Origin: Chara braunii
Taxonomy: Eukaryota; Streptophyta; Charophyceae; Charales; Characeae
Reading direction: 5' to 3'
DNA: 21,032 bases
Assembly: GCA_003427395.1 (NCBI GenBank)
Contig: BFEA01000107.1
Location: 1,519,879 to 1,540,910, forward strand
The first letter of the stretch is position 1. Every line of letters begins with the position of its first letter. Positions 1-8,720 of the stretch are shown piece after piece. Both the position numbers and the translations under genes were made by a program. The notes beneath the pieces were generated by a model, which was given only the letters and a program-made list of their open reading frames with translations, was not told the origin of the DNA and did no database searches.

Positions 1-58
1 CTCTCTCTCTATCTGCGCGTGCCGAAGTCCTGTCCAAGAGCGCGCGGCCACCGTTTAG

Positions 59-126
59 TCGTACGGCGCGTACGGACGGAGATCCCCGTACGTACGGGGC
101 GTCTGTATGTAGTACGACCGTACTTA
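59..126. repeat. CGTACG-rich repeat cluster 1
   Basis: The stretch is packed with GTACGG/CGTACG words. It contains the perfect 16-nt palindrome CCCCGTACGTACGGGG at 84-99. A second cluster with the same words lies at 800-897, so the two bracket the fold-back and microsatellite between them. I see no coding potential; open frames here only reflect base composition. Confidence 0.75.
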
Positions 127-227
127 TGCGGCGTGCGCTTACGCGCCATCTTGCCGCCGCGTCGTCGTCGCGTTGTTGTCGTACGGTCGTCGTCGTCCTC
201 TCCCTCTTCCGTCGTCGTCGTCTCTGT

Positions 228-263
228 CTCTCCCTCCCTCCCCCTCTCTCTCCAAGCTGCCCC

Positions 264-302
<39 letters not shown>

Positions 303-316
303 ACTCTCTCTCTCTG
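228..316. repeat. (TC)n microsatellite
   Basis: A pyrimidine-rich tract with an almost pure TC dinucleotide run at about 264-300, followed by a second short CTCTCT run after AGA. The Ser/Leu-rich and Arg/Glu-rich open frames across it on both strands are translations of the repeat, not genes. Confidence 0.95.
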
Positions 317-351
317 TGTGTTGCCGTCAACAACCTCCACGAGCATTGTTG

Positions 352-405
352 CGTGGGCGACAACACGAATGTGGGCGACAACACAAAACTGTGGGCGTTG
401 ACGCC
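352..405. repeat. short tandem repeat ending in a small palindrome
   Basis: The word GTGGGCGACAACAC occurs twice, about 19 bp apart, and a third partial copy follows. The third copy runs into GGGCGTTGACGCCC, a small inverted repeat. Non-coding. Confidence 0.6.
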
Positions 406-498
406 CAAAACCTCACTTATATTCAGACGTCCTTGGCCTCTGCCTCAGTGCCTCCCCCAAGGCCCGCCGAGTCCACCTCAAGCTCTTTTTTTTTTTGG

Positions 499-686
499 TG
501 AAAAATGAGAAAAAAAAAAAAAGGACTGACCGCGTCCCCGCGGGCCTCAGCCTGGCACCGAGTGCCGCGGCCCGGGGCAGTTTCGGAGGGCCTGCCCTTC
601 GAAACTGCGCTGGGCCGCGGCACTGGGTGCCAGGCTGAGGCCCGCGAGGACGCGGGCAGTCCTTTTTGTTTTTCTCATTTTTCATC
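499..686. repeat. near-perfect fold-back inverted repeat (MITE-like)
   Basis: The arms pair around a centre between 592 and 593, with essentially no spacer. Positions i and 1185-i are complementary over almost the whole length, from GTGAAAAATGAGA on the left to TCTCATTTTTCAT on the right. The arms include the GC-rich core GGCCTCAGCCTGGCACC and its complement. Only scattered mismatches are visible (for example 586/599 and a few near 537-560), plus small differences in the A/T runs. Each arm is about 93 nt. This is the structure of a fold-back or MITE-type element, or of a very recent inverted duplication. A transcript would form one long hairpin. No flanking target-site duplication is obvious, because both ends merge into T-rich tracts. 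Confidence 0.85.
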
Positions 687-799
687 GATTTTTTTTTTTT
701 TCTTTTTTTTCAACAGCACATCACTGCCCCCACTGACCTGTCCCAACACCCCATGCCCTTCTACCCCCCTCAGCACCCACCCAGAGGCCCGTAGCATGC

Positions 800-897
800 T
801 CGTACGGGAAGCGTCCGTACGCCCGTACGGGCGTGTGTACGTCCGTCCGTACGGCCCGTACGGGGACCCCCCGTACGATGTACGGGCGACGACACAA
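800..897. repeat. CGTACG-rich repeat cluster 2
   Basis: A dense array of CGTACGG words in alternating orientation. It includes the perfect 16-nt palindrome ACGCCCGTACGGGCGT at 819-834. It matches the cluster at 59-126 in composition and words. Non-coding. Confidence 0.75.
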
Positions 898-900
898 CGG

Positions 901-1439
901 TAGGGGTAGGCAGGAAGCCTTAAGTTTGATCGACGGAACTGTTGGAGTTGTTCGTTTTCCCTCTATTCTTGATACTCAAGATCCCTTTGACAGTTGCGGT
1001 CGGTGATCCAGAATGGCCTACGAAAGTTCATACCTTGGGAAATAGACAATTCATTCTTTCATGCGTGTAAGATGCGATCGGATCGGAGACGGATCATGCC
1101 GGCACGCGTATACGTGATGATGGCCTTTTTCGTGATCATTTGTATACGTGAGTGCACATGGTCGACTTTCGACAAAGTTTGAACCACTCATTAGGCATAT
1201 GTCTAATCTACTTTTGGTCTTACTTTGAACAGAGGATACCCTTAGGCTCAATGCAAATCAGACAATTGTTCGATGCAACATGCATCCTCCTGCGAGCGGA
1301 AGGACAAGAAAAAGAATAATTTTTTCACGCATCATATGTCAAAGCATTCGGACCTTGCATAGGGAAGATCCAACCCATACATGTACACAACATGTTGTAA
1401 GACTATCCGTTATACATGCATCTAACAATGTTTTCGACG
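901..1439. other. no gene recognised
   Basis: No credible coding region on either strand. The missing C-terminal (Gln/Cys) part of the C48 protease at 1440-2012 would be expected here on the minus strand. I could not find a Q-x(5)-C-G motif in it, so that part is either deleted or lies beyond an unrecognised intron. Confidence 0.5.
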
Positions 1440-2012
1440 TTGGAACACCATTTTAAAGTACGCGGCTAATAGTTCAAGCGGTGCGAGACGGTCAGAGCGA
1501 CGGAGAGAGTCCCAAAGACAGAATTCACATTTGCAACCATCTATTCTAACACATGTCAAAGCCAGTGGTTCCCAAAGTTAAGAGGAATAAGTACAAAGTT
1601 AAAATCAAAAATAATTTTCCCCCTAACCCACTTCATTCCCTCACAGCAAGCAATTTTTCTGGACACTGCAGATGTCAATCTGACATAGAAAATGAATCTA
1701 AAATATACACAAATGGAATGCCACTAGGAGTCTCGTCTCTAATTTCTTCTCTAAACATCAAATTTTGTCTGGCATTGTCGTTGTCGATCTGGATGGCTAC
1801 CATATACAAATTCACGGCTTCGTCATTCAACCATCCTCCATCTTCGATGATAACCATGCTGTCTTTTTTTTCCACCTTTCAGTCACCCTTATAAACAAGG
1901 ATGTCGTATTTTTCATTATCTTCACCGGTGCTCACAGTCCGTTCAGCATATTGCACCTCGTCCTCAGTGAGGTGTACCGTTGCTAGAGGAATCTTAAACG
2001 ATGGGTCAGGCA
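1440..2012 (-). pseudogene. Ulp1/C48 cysteine protease domain, degenerate exon
   Basis: Ulp1-type proteases (family C48) cleave SUMO-like modifiers, and related domains are frequent in plant DNA transposons. Reading the minus strand, a plausible 3' splice site (pyrimidine/GT-rich tract ending TGTATGCAG) lies at 2013, after which the frame is open. The family signature GGWLNDEAVNLYM appears at about 1836. After frame breaks come FVLIPLNFGNHWL, with the catalytic His at 1565-1567, and then WDSL, with the catalytic Asp at 1509-1511. Breaks: an in-frame TGA at 1879-1881, a stop after FSMSD near 1675, a frame change near 1640 and another at about 1560 directly after HWL. The Gln and catalytic Cys are not seen. 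The domain order and spacing fit C48. The gene is probably dead, although short introns could explain some of the breaks. Confidence 0.65.
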
Positions 2013-2266
2013 CTGCATACAAACACACACGTAAACAGCAACGGTATGTCAGACTCTAAGACTTCTGTAGACGTGATGCCTTTCTGAAAATCGTTACAAG
2101 AAGTGGACACGAGTTCATGACGGTGCTTGTTTGCCTACTTTGCTGTCGCTGTTGCTTTTCACAATAGACAACGTGCAACCTTAGCGGTGTAATTTCTTCC
2201 CTTGTTTGGTGTCTATTCCCACAACTTTAAACATCCTTAGGGCAACCGGCTTCACAAACGGGATCA
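2013..2266 (-). other. probable intron or decayed sequence between exons
   Basis: Minus-strand sequence between the Cys-rich exon and the C48 exon. It ends in a good 3' splice-site context at 2013. A short open frame runs through part of it but matches nothing I recognise. Confidence 0.35.
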
Positions 2267-2407
2267 TCATATGTTCGGTGCGTCTTCCAAGTTTTTTGGG
2301 CAACAACGACAACGTTGACAAGGTTTGCAAACCACGTCGTATAATATTTTTGTCACTCTTCCTTTGCGAGTGCATGTGAGGCACTTTCCACAGTTCTTTA
2401 CGCAGGC
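2267..2407 (-). pseudogene. Cys-rich putative exon, possible zinc-binding module
   Basis: On the minus strand a candidate 3' splice site (GAACATGCAG) at 2408 opens a frame of about 46 residues. Its cysteine pattern is striking: C-x3-C-x2-C-x2-C, then after 17 residues C-x2-C-x2-C-x-C-C. Such spacing suggests a zinc-binding knuckle. It lies between the repeat-containing exon at 2711-3305 and the C48 exon at 1440-2012 in the same orientation, so it may belong to one gene. Some eukaryotic transposon proteins (for example the KDZ superfamily) combine Cys-rich DNA-binding modules with Ulp1 domains, but I cannot assign this one. The frame ends in TGA before any clear donor, so the exon structure is uncertain. 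Confidence 0.35.
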
Positions 2408-2710
2408 CTGCATGTTCATCAACGTAAAGACCACAATCATGACCGATAGTGACAAGTAATATGAGTGACGTTCAATTTCATACTATTAGAAATTCGCTTA
2501 AACAACATGAATGTGAATAAGTATTAATAGCAAGAAAGTTTTACCAATCTTCTACTTCATGGTACCGATTCGGACACACCACAAATGCACGCTATATAAA
2601 TGCAAAAAAACAAGGAACAGTTGGATGCTGTGTGGCCAAAAAAGAAAGGATGAGGTCATATGTGAGACACAATACTACACACATGTTCCCTGGGCGAGGT
2701 AAGTGCTTAC
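2408..2710 (-). other. putative intron
   Basis: Bounded on the minus strand by GTAAGC at 2710 and by a CAG at 2408-2410. No frame continues through it sensibly. The donor sits inside a palindrome, CGAGGTAAG-TG-CTTACCTCG. Confidence 0.4.
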
Positions 2711-3305
2711 CTCGGCGACGAACTGTCACATTCCCTTCAACACGGTCTTCTTTCGCACCTCCCAACTGCCTTGATGTGACAGGGGATTCTTGGATGGTTA
2801 TTACGCCTTGGACAGGTGGGCTTAGCTGTTGTACAAGAGTTTGAACTTCAAGTATATTCTCTTCAACTTCCTCCACATGTGTATGTTGCTCGGGCGTAGC
2901 CAGTACAATACGTCCTTCATCCTCTTCGCTGTCAGGTACTTGGATTGCTTCTTTCCTCGCGAGCCCCTGAAGAGTGTCGTTTCTTCCAGCAGACGCATGC
3001 TAAAACTTTCCTCCTGCCTTCTTTGATAATATCGAACTTTGAAATTTGGTACAAAGCTCGAAGTCGCCTCCAAGTATCCCTTCAGGCTCGACTTGCGGTT
3101 CCAGCTCCCCCACAAACATGTTTTTTTCCATTGATGTCGTCGTTACACATACAGCAGGCGCATCCTCAGACCCGTCTTGTGCCTTCTCCGATGATATCGG
3201 TCTTCAAAATTCGGTAGGAATCTCCAAGTCCCCTCTGAGTGTCTCTTCATCTAGTGGAGTGTTAGGGTCGACCTGCGGTTCCCCCGCGGGCCCGACTTGA
3301 GGATC
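2711..3305 (-). pseudogene. acidic exon with a 55-codon internal duplication
   Basis: One minus-strand frame runs from about 3305 (after a CAG) to a GTAAG donor at 2710, broken only by two in-frame stops (near 3207 and 3003). The product is acidic and rich in Glu, Pro and Gln (for example VPDSEEDEG and HVEEVEENILEVQTLV), as expected for a disordered or coiled-coil region. It contains two diverged copies of a module about 55 codons long. The copies share EPQV[DE]P, G[DG][DL][FE]E and a [ST]S-[EK]KA core. The exon lies upstream of, and in the same orientation as, the Cys-rich exon and the C48 exon. No known family recognised. Confidence 0.5.
2990..3300 (-). repeat. tandem duplication, period 165 bp (180 bp at one end)
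   Basis: CAGACGCAT at 2990 and CAGGCGCAT at 3155, GATAATATCG at 3025 and GATGATATCG at 3190, and TCGACTTGCGGTTCC at 3088 and TCGACCTGCGGTTCC at 3268 are matching landmarks. Offsets are 165, 165 and 180 bp, all multiples of three. The indel of 15 bp therefore preserved the frame, which argues that the duplication diverged while the region was still coding. Confidence 0.8.
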
Positions 3306-3327
3306 CTGCGGCCTAGGCTACGGCCGA

Positions 3328-3355
3328 GGCCGCGCGACTGAGTTTCCGCGCGGCC
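3328..3355. repeat. GC-rich hairpin
   Basis: GGCCGCGCG at 3328-3336 pairs perfectly with CGCGCGGCC at 3347-3355 across a 10-nt loop. It lies just outside the putative exon boundary at 3305, in a locally GC-rich segment that differs from its neighbours. It could mark an element junction; no function can be assigned. Confidence 0.6.
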
Positions 3356-3359
3356 GTGC

Positions 3360-4031
3360 AACAGCCAGGCGGGGGCGTGAGGTTGGGCGTCACATGGCAT
3401 CTATGGGCAATCTGCCACTGTAGAGAAGCAAATTTGGCTGGCCTCCTTTTGCTATCTCTCAAAAAACTGATATTTTTAAGCCATCAGTATCTTTCTGAGC
3501 TATCGATGAGCCTAAAACTGCCCTGCGCACCCAAAAAGAATGAACCAGCACGGGCCTCATTTTGGCTGGCGCCACCAGCCATTTCGCGCCGGTAGTCCCG
3601 AGCCTGCCCGCCTCCCATGTTAACCGGTGGGCATTTTTTTTCCGAGCAGGGAAAGGTACTGGTGATTTAAATGTGTTCATGTCAATGTCAAGGTGTGTGG
3701 CCCATCTTTCCACCAAAATAGCAGTTATGTCAACTCGCACCCTAAGCATCCGCCGGGTCGCATTGACTGTGAGATTATGAAGATATTGGGGATTCCTTTG
3801 TTTGCTGGTCCACTATCCCCATTATAGAGGGTCAATAGGAAGCTGTGGTATGGGTAGCTCTGGGAGATACGCTCGCCATCTCTGTGAGGAGGATACATAA
3901 AGAACTCTAATCCGATAAAGATACTCAAAAGTGCAAAGCAAAACCTTATCCTCCGGAGCGGAGAGGTTTCTTTTTTTTTGTTTAGGCCTTGTGCAAAAAA
4001 AAGAAAAACAAAAAGAAAAGAGGAGATAGTG
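3360..4031. other. no gene recognised
   Basis: No credible coding region. The segment holds homopolymer-rich sequence from about 3969 (T9 run, A-rich stretch) leading into the poly(T) tract at 4032. Open frames here match nothing I recognise. Confidence 0.5.
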
Positions 4032-4051
4032 TTTTTTTTTTTTTTTTTTTT
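4032..4051 (-). repeat. 20-nt poly(T), possible retroposon poly(A) tail on minus strand
   Basis: An uninterrupted run of 20 T. Read on the minus strand it is a poly(A) tail and could mark the 3' end of a minus-strand retroposon, most simply the LINE whose ORF ends at 5266. That would give an unusually long 3' region of about 1.2 kb, so a separate retroposon is equally possible. Confidence 0.45.
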
Positions 4052-4224
4052 ACAAAAACCCTCCTGTGATAGCGATGCTGTCAAGAGCAGACACCGCTAG
4101 CACCTGGGGAGAGGCTCCATCTATTGGTGGGGAGCATCACCTGCTGGAAAACGGGTCCAGGGTCCCTTATGAGGATGATACAAATGGAATACATCAGTAA
4201 TCACCAGCAAGAAACGTGGGGAAA

Positions 4225-4743
4225 GCCTGCCAGCATTGATTGCCCTGGCAGCCAAGGGATTGACTGAGCAGGGGGGAGTCTCTTCACCTTGATTTCGGCG
4301 CCAGATTGCTACTGTGACATACTGGCTCCCTCCTCCCTCGACTAAACCAGATATCACTGAGTAAGTGAGGGCGTGACCCGATCTTAGATAGTCTTAGATA
4401 ATGAGATAGTGAGAACTTGTTGCCTCTTTTCCTCCTTTCCTCCTCGTCTTCCCGGGCAGGGGTTCGGGAAGAGTCACTGGGGGGCACCTGTTGAATCTCC
4501 CACCGTTTCCGGTCCAAAATCCTGTTCTCCTCCTCTCTGCAACTCCAAAATCCTGTTCTCCTCCTCTCTGCAACTCTGCTGTTTGTCGGGTGTACCCTGT
4601 TGCCTTGTCCCCATCCTGTGGTAAGATGTGTTCTTGTGGGTCTGTAGCGTGTTGATGGATTGATGATACTTTTGATGATACTTTTGCCTTTTAACGCCTG
4701 CCAGCATTGATTGCTCTGGGACGCAAAGGATTGACTGAGCAGG
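4225..4743. repeat. 48-bp direct repeat, copies 471 bp apart
   Basis: GCCTGCCAGCATTGATTGC at 4225 and at 4696, each continuing for 48 nt to GATTGACTGAGCAGG at 4272 and 4743. The copies differ at only a few positions. The intervening DNA is unrelated to the copies. Confidence 0.85.
4514..4575. repeat. 31-bp perfect tandem duplication
   Basis: Two adjacent identical 31-nt units beginning CCAAAATCCTGTTCTCC (4514-4544 and 4545-4575). The exact identity suggests a recent replication-slippage or repair event, or an assembly artefact. Confidence 0.9.
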
Positions 4744-5265
4744 TTGGAGAAAGAAATCAGAAAAAGGGGGGGGAACCTCTCGCCTTCTAACTTCCTTCTA
4801 TTAGGTGCCTTTTATCTGCGTGCAGTTCTGGTTTCTCCTTTGCCGGACCTATGATCCGCCATCTCTCCTTCGTTCTTTCCCTACCTCATAGGTATGGGTT
4901 AGCAAGAGGGCCTATACCAGGTTTATTGCATCCTGTTGGTGCTCGCGTCGCCTCTGTTCTGAGGGGCTTCATGTCCCACTTAGCCCACCCATTCCTCTAT
5001 TGCTTGATGATGAGGCGGGAAGGGATCTGCAAATTCTTCCGCCGGTCGCAGGGGGATGCCAGGATCAATCGCTGCCTAATCCTTGAATGCCAAATGGTAA
5101 TCGCGGTGGGGTTTTGTTGCCACCTGCTCTTCCTCCCTGTGATTTTGGTTTTCCCATGGCCCGGACCAGATTCTCTCTGCTACCCATCCCTCCCGATCCC
5201 CGCCCAACCATTCTTGTGCGAATCTTTGGATTGTTGTTAGGATGTCCTTGGATTGGTGGAAAGTG

Positions 5266-6395
5266 TCAAGTTTCTGTTTTTGTTAAAGCCCACACTCTAG
5301 CTAATTCTAATTGAAATTGTTGTTTAAGGTATTCTTTTCTTTCTTCCCCATCCACCATCACTTTCTCCATGGCCAGGGCACATCGTTGCCACCATATTAC
5401 CCATAGGATCACTCTTCTTCCTAGGTGGAACATGTTCCATGCAAAGGTCTGGTCTTGGAGGACTGGATGGTGACCAAACAGAATCGCCCTCCATTCCCAT
5501 TGCCATGCATATTCTGGAACTAGTTGTCGCCAGATCCTCTCCCACCATCTCCACGTCGCAACTGCCACTGGACATTGGAGGAAAATATACTCTATTGTTT
5601 CCTCCCTTTTCCGAACTGGGAAGGTTAATAGGCACCGAGGACACCACGGGAGGGCCCGCCCTTGCTGTTCTAGGCGGGTGTGATCTATCAGCCAACTGTT
5701 GGTGGGGAGGCAGCGGTGCATGATTTGCCATTGCAGAGATGTGATTTTGGCCGGCCCGCATTTGCAGTCTCTTAACCATCTGATAGGTGTCAGGAGATGT
5801 CTGTCAATGTTCAGATGTTTCTGCCAGCGTTGTTGGACGATGTCTCTTAGTTCTTTCTTGACCCTGAGTTTCCGGTAGGTAGATTTGACAGTCAGGTTTC
5901 GAAGGGGCGTAGGTTTTCGTTCGTGAGCCCTGGGATGTGCTGGCGGGTTCCACACCCACTCTGTGGGATCCATTGGGACATGCTTAGCGGGGTCTCAGGT
6001 CTGAAAGCTCTTTTTTCTTCCCCTTCGCCATAGACCCTTACTCTGTATAGCAAGCTTTTGTCTGTACATAGGAAGGGGTCCCTGCTGCCCGTTAGCCGCC
6101 CATCCTTTCCTACCCTGTATACCTCAATCAGGGCATCTTCTGGTCCCACCCAGTGGACTAGCCCTACATGGTTTATTGAATCTTTGGTGGCCACCCAGTC
6201 TCCCTCCTGCAGCTGAGGACCCTTGCGCAGGATGGTTAGCCAGGCCAGGGGGAAGGCCTCCAGGAGTTCCTCCAATGCTTTTTCGGAATTGTGGCAATAG
6301 CGAAGGTTCTCTTTTATTTGTTCGAGCTGTTTCCAGTCCCTTCTGCGGTTGTCCCAGAGGTCTCCTACCCGGGTAATCCCATTTTTGACCCACAC
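5266..6395 (-). pseudogene. LINE ORF2 C-terminal region with zinc-finger (zf-RVT-like)
   Basis: Two overlapping minus-strand frames (5892-6395 and 5266-5973) together look like the C-terminus of a plant LINE ORF2, joined by a frameshift near 5975. The first holds the helical linker (VGDLWDNRRRDWKQLEQI). The second holds the conserved ITSLQWQIMHRCLPTNSWL segment. It then has C-P-R-C, followed by ETIEYIFLQCP and a W-rich stretch, the C-x2-C...H/Y...C pattern of the zf-RVT module. The usual His of the third zinc position (ET-x-H-x-F) is replaced by Tyr in ETIEYIF. The ORF ends at 5266. Confidence 0.82.
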
Positions 6396-6745
6396 CTTCC
6401 ATGGGGAGTCCGTACTACAAAAGATTTGACTGTGTGTGTTTGTGATCCACCGATTCCCGAAAAGGGGTTGTCTTGCTACCTCTTCCCACCTTTCTGGGGG
6501 GGGGCGATTTGGGGGGGGGAGTTTTCTCCATGTTTTGATTAGTCGTGGCCACAGAGCCTCTCGTTAATCCCCCCTCGGAGCTCTTTTCGGGACCTTTCAG
6601 TATCTGTCGTCTACCCAAATCAGCGGATCTGTTTTCGGGGGAGCTTTTGGGGCCAGGTGTGCGATCTGTCGCATGACCAGCGGTCTCCACTGTTGGGACG
6701 TATCGAAGATCAGCCGCACAATCCATAGCAGGCTCACGGCCTGTG

Positions 6746-7423
6746 TCTGTGTGGGGGGTCTATTATGCCATGTCCTCCCTGGGCTTTAGGCTGGATTACT
6801 GAGTCCCATGCCACCCCGCTCATGGTATTGGGGTTTTGGCTGTCTCCTCTCCATTAGTAAGCTGCCACTTTTCGCCTCAGGATCCTGTGGGCCTCTTCGC
6901 TGACTGGCCATAGGACAAATTTGTACCATAGCGTCGCTAGAACCATGTTGTTTATTACTAGGGCCCTCCCAAACAGGGATGTGTGTTTGTGGTCCCATTG
7001 GGTGAATTTGGCCAGTGTCGGGGCTGTGACCCATTCGTAATTGTCTAGTGGTCGTCCGTGTGCTGTCATCTTTACCCCTAGAACCCTCACAGTCGCTTCC
7101 TGAGGGATCCATGTAATTCGTGGTTCTTCAAGGGGTCGACTCCCCTGGTGATGGATCCACCATCCCTGCGTTTTCTGTCCCCAATTGATGGAAATATCTG
7201 AGAGGGCGCAGAATCTGTCCATCAAACTCTTTATTTCCTCCATGTTTTCCGTTGTTGCGTCTGTCATAATCGTTAGATCATCGGCAAATAGCGAGCATAT
7301 TGGGACGGCTTTTTCCGGGATTCCGGACAGGTTTATCATTTTCAGGTTTTTGCTGTTGCGTAGGTTAGCTGATAGGGCCTCCATAATCAGCAGGAACAGG
7401 AAGGGTGCTATCGGATCTCCCTA
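6746..7423 (-). pseudogene. LINE reverse transcriptase, catalytic palm and thumb
   Basis: The piece continues in the same frame as the preceding one. The family motif normally read as R-Q-G-D-P is here V-W-stop-G-D-P. The stop is TAG at 7421-7423, consistent with a CAG to TAG change of the conserved Gln. GDPIAPFLFLL follows, then the catalytic FADDL at 7274-7288, intact, and a VLGVKM segment equivalent to the usual YLGV. A TAA at 6854-6856 follows RRKVAAY, in front of WRGD. The conserved GGHGIID follows, and the frame then shifts in a CACAGACACAGG repeat near 6745. Beyond it the frame reads QAVSLLWIVRLIF. Confidence 0.88.
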
Positions 7424-8175
7424 CCAGACTGATCTGTGGAGTTTTATTTCCGGGGCTAAGGTGCCATTTATCTGCACTTTGGTGGTGGCGTTCTGGTGAA
7501 GAATCCTAATCCATTTTCGGAAGATTGGGCCGAAGTTTAATTTTTCAAGGCATTTGTCTAGGAAGGTCCAATCAACATGGTCATATGCTTTTTCGAAGTC
7601 GATAAAGACTAATGCGGCGTTACTTCCATCCCTGCGTGCGAGATCAATCACATCATGGATTAGGAGTATGTTCTCTTGAATGTTCCTATTACGGATGAAC
7701 CCCGTTTGTGATGGGTGCACCAGATCTTCCACCACCTCTATTATGCGGTTGGCAAGTGCCTTAGACAATATTTTTTAGACTACTGTCAGGAGGGTTATCG
7801 GGCGGTAGTTGCGTATATTCATTTTGTCGCATTTTTTGTGGAGTAAAGAGAGCACCCTCTGCCCTAGCATTTCTCCCATCACTCCTGTATGCCAGACTTC
7901 CTCATAGTATTGCATAAGGTCGTCTGAGAAATGTGGCCACATAGTTTCCCAGAACTCTTTTGGGAAGCCATCGATGCCCGGGGTATTTTCTTCGTCCATT
8001 TGCATTAACGCCACCCAGATTTCCTCTTTACTTATTTTGCACTCAACTCACTCCATCTGCACTGCCGATAGACATCCCTCCATGTGTATAAGAAATTTTA
8101 CCACTTCAGCTAGGTGTCTTGGATCCAGTGGTTGAGGGATTCGGGACGTGAAGAGATCTTGGTAAAACCTTCAGG
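7424..8175 (-). pseudogene. LINE reverse transcriptase, fingers and first palm motifs
   Basis: Reverse transcriptase of a non-LTR retrotransposon copies element RNA at the nicked target. In order on the minus strand: FYQDLFTSRIPQ (after a frame change near 8170), EEIWVALMQMDEENTPGIDG, the NYRPITLL motif, QTGFIRNRNIQENILLIHD, and FIDFEKAYDHVDW with the first catalytic Asp. A TGA interrupts at 8048-8050. A TAA at 7775-7777 sits between NYRPITLLTVV and KILSKALANR, where a Tyr or similar residue is usual. All these pieces share one frame, so the damage here is by substitutions rather than indels. Confidence 0.88.
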
Positions 8176-8720
8176 CTATTCATTGTGAGGATGTTGACCA
8201 ACACTCCCTCAGGGAGCAAATGTATAATCTTACCCATCAAGGCAAGGACGTTGTTTGATTGTCCATAGTTGGCTGCATGAGACCTAGTCTGACCTCCCAA
8301 TGCTTCCCTTTCATTTTTGGCATCCCATAGGTGGGTGAAAAGGCAATTCTTGCAGCATCCAGCGGTTTTCTTGAGTCCGTATGGTCTTCACTACACGAGT
8401 TTTGCGGCGGTCCCCCTACAATATGTTTGGTTGTACTTTTGTCAGAGTTGGCTGCAAGAGTTGTACAAATACTTCTTCTACAAATTTGCTCTCCACCCCC
8501 CCCACAGTTGGGAGAAGCTGTAGTTTCGGCAATCTCCAGTTAAATCCTCATTCTCTGCTCCTGCTCAGTGACCCCCCCAGCTCCTCTGGGGTAGTCAATG
8601 CTGTAGGATATGCCAAATATCTTCCCAGTTTCTCACAAATTATGATTGTATTGAATCCGAGGCTGGGCCCGTTTTCCATAAAAATAAAAAATAAAAAATA
8701 AAAAAAGTAAAAAAAACTAA
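8176..8720. other. decayed LINE upstream sequence and A-rich tract; no intact gene
   Basis: From 8176 to about 8390, minus-strand frames (for example CLFTHLWDAKNEREALGG) could be the linker upstream of the LINE RT, but they are frame-broken. From 8678 to 8716 the plus strand is A-rich with an AAAAAT repeat, resembling a retroposon tail in plus orientation. Nothing else recognised. Confidence 0.4.

Larger units (their letters stand above)
4052..5265 (-). other. possible LINE 3' region with duplicated blocks; no gene
   Basis: No coding region recognised. It contains a 48-bp direct repeat (4225-4272 and 4696-4743), a 31-bp tandem duplication (4514-4575), a short TGATGATACTTT duplication near 4665, and a block at 4120-4165 that recurs at 8900-8946. 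It lies between a LINE ORF and a poly(T) tract, which suggests retroposon 3' sequence, but this is inference. Confidence 0.4.
5266..8175 (-). mobile_element. non-LTR retrotransposon (LINE) ORF2, 5'-truncated and inactivated
   Basis: Reading the minus strand from about 8175 to 5266, the content is a reverse transcriptase followed by a linker and a zinc-finger C-terminus, the order of plant L1-type LINE ORF2. It carries at least three in-frame stops inside the RT (TGA 8048-8050, TAA 7775-7777, TAG 7421-7423), a stop at 6854-6856, and frameshifts near 8170, 6745, between 6640 and 6395, and near 5975. No apurinic endonuclease domain is recognisable upstream, so the element looks 5'-truncated. It is therefore a non-autonomous relic. 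The pieces are described separately. Confidence 0.9.

Noticed and set aside
19-903. Several frames across the microsatellite and CGTACG clusters
   Set aside because: They are translations of simple repeats and of the fold-back, with no protein-like composition.
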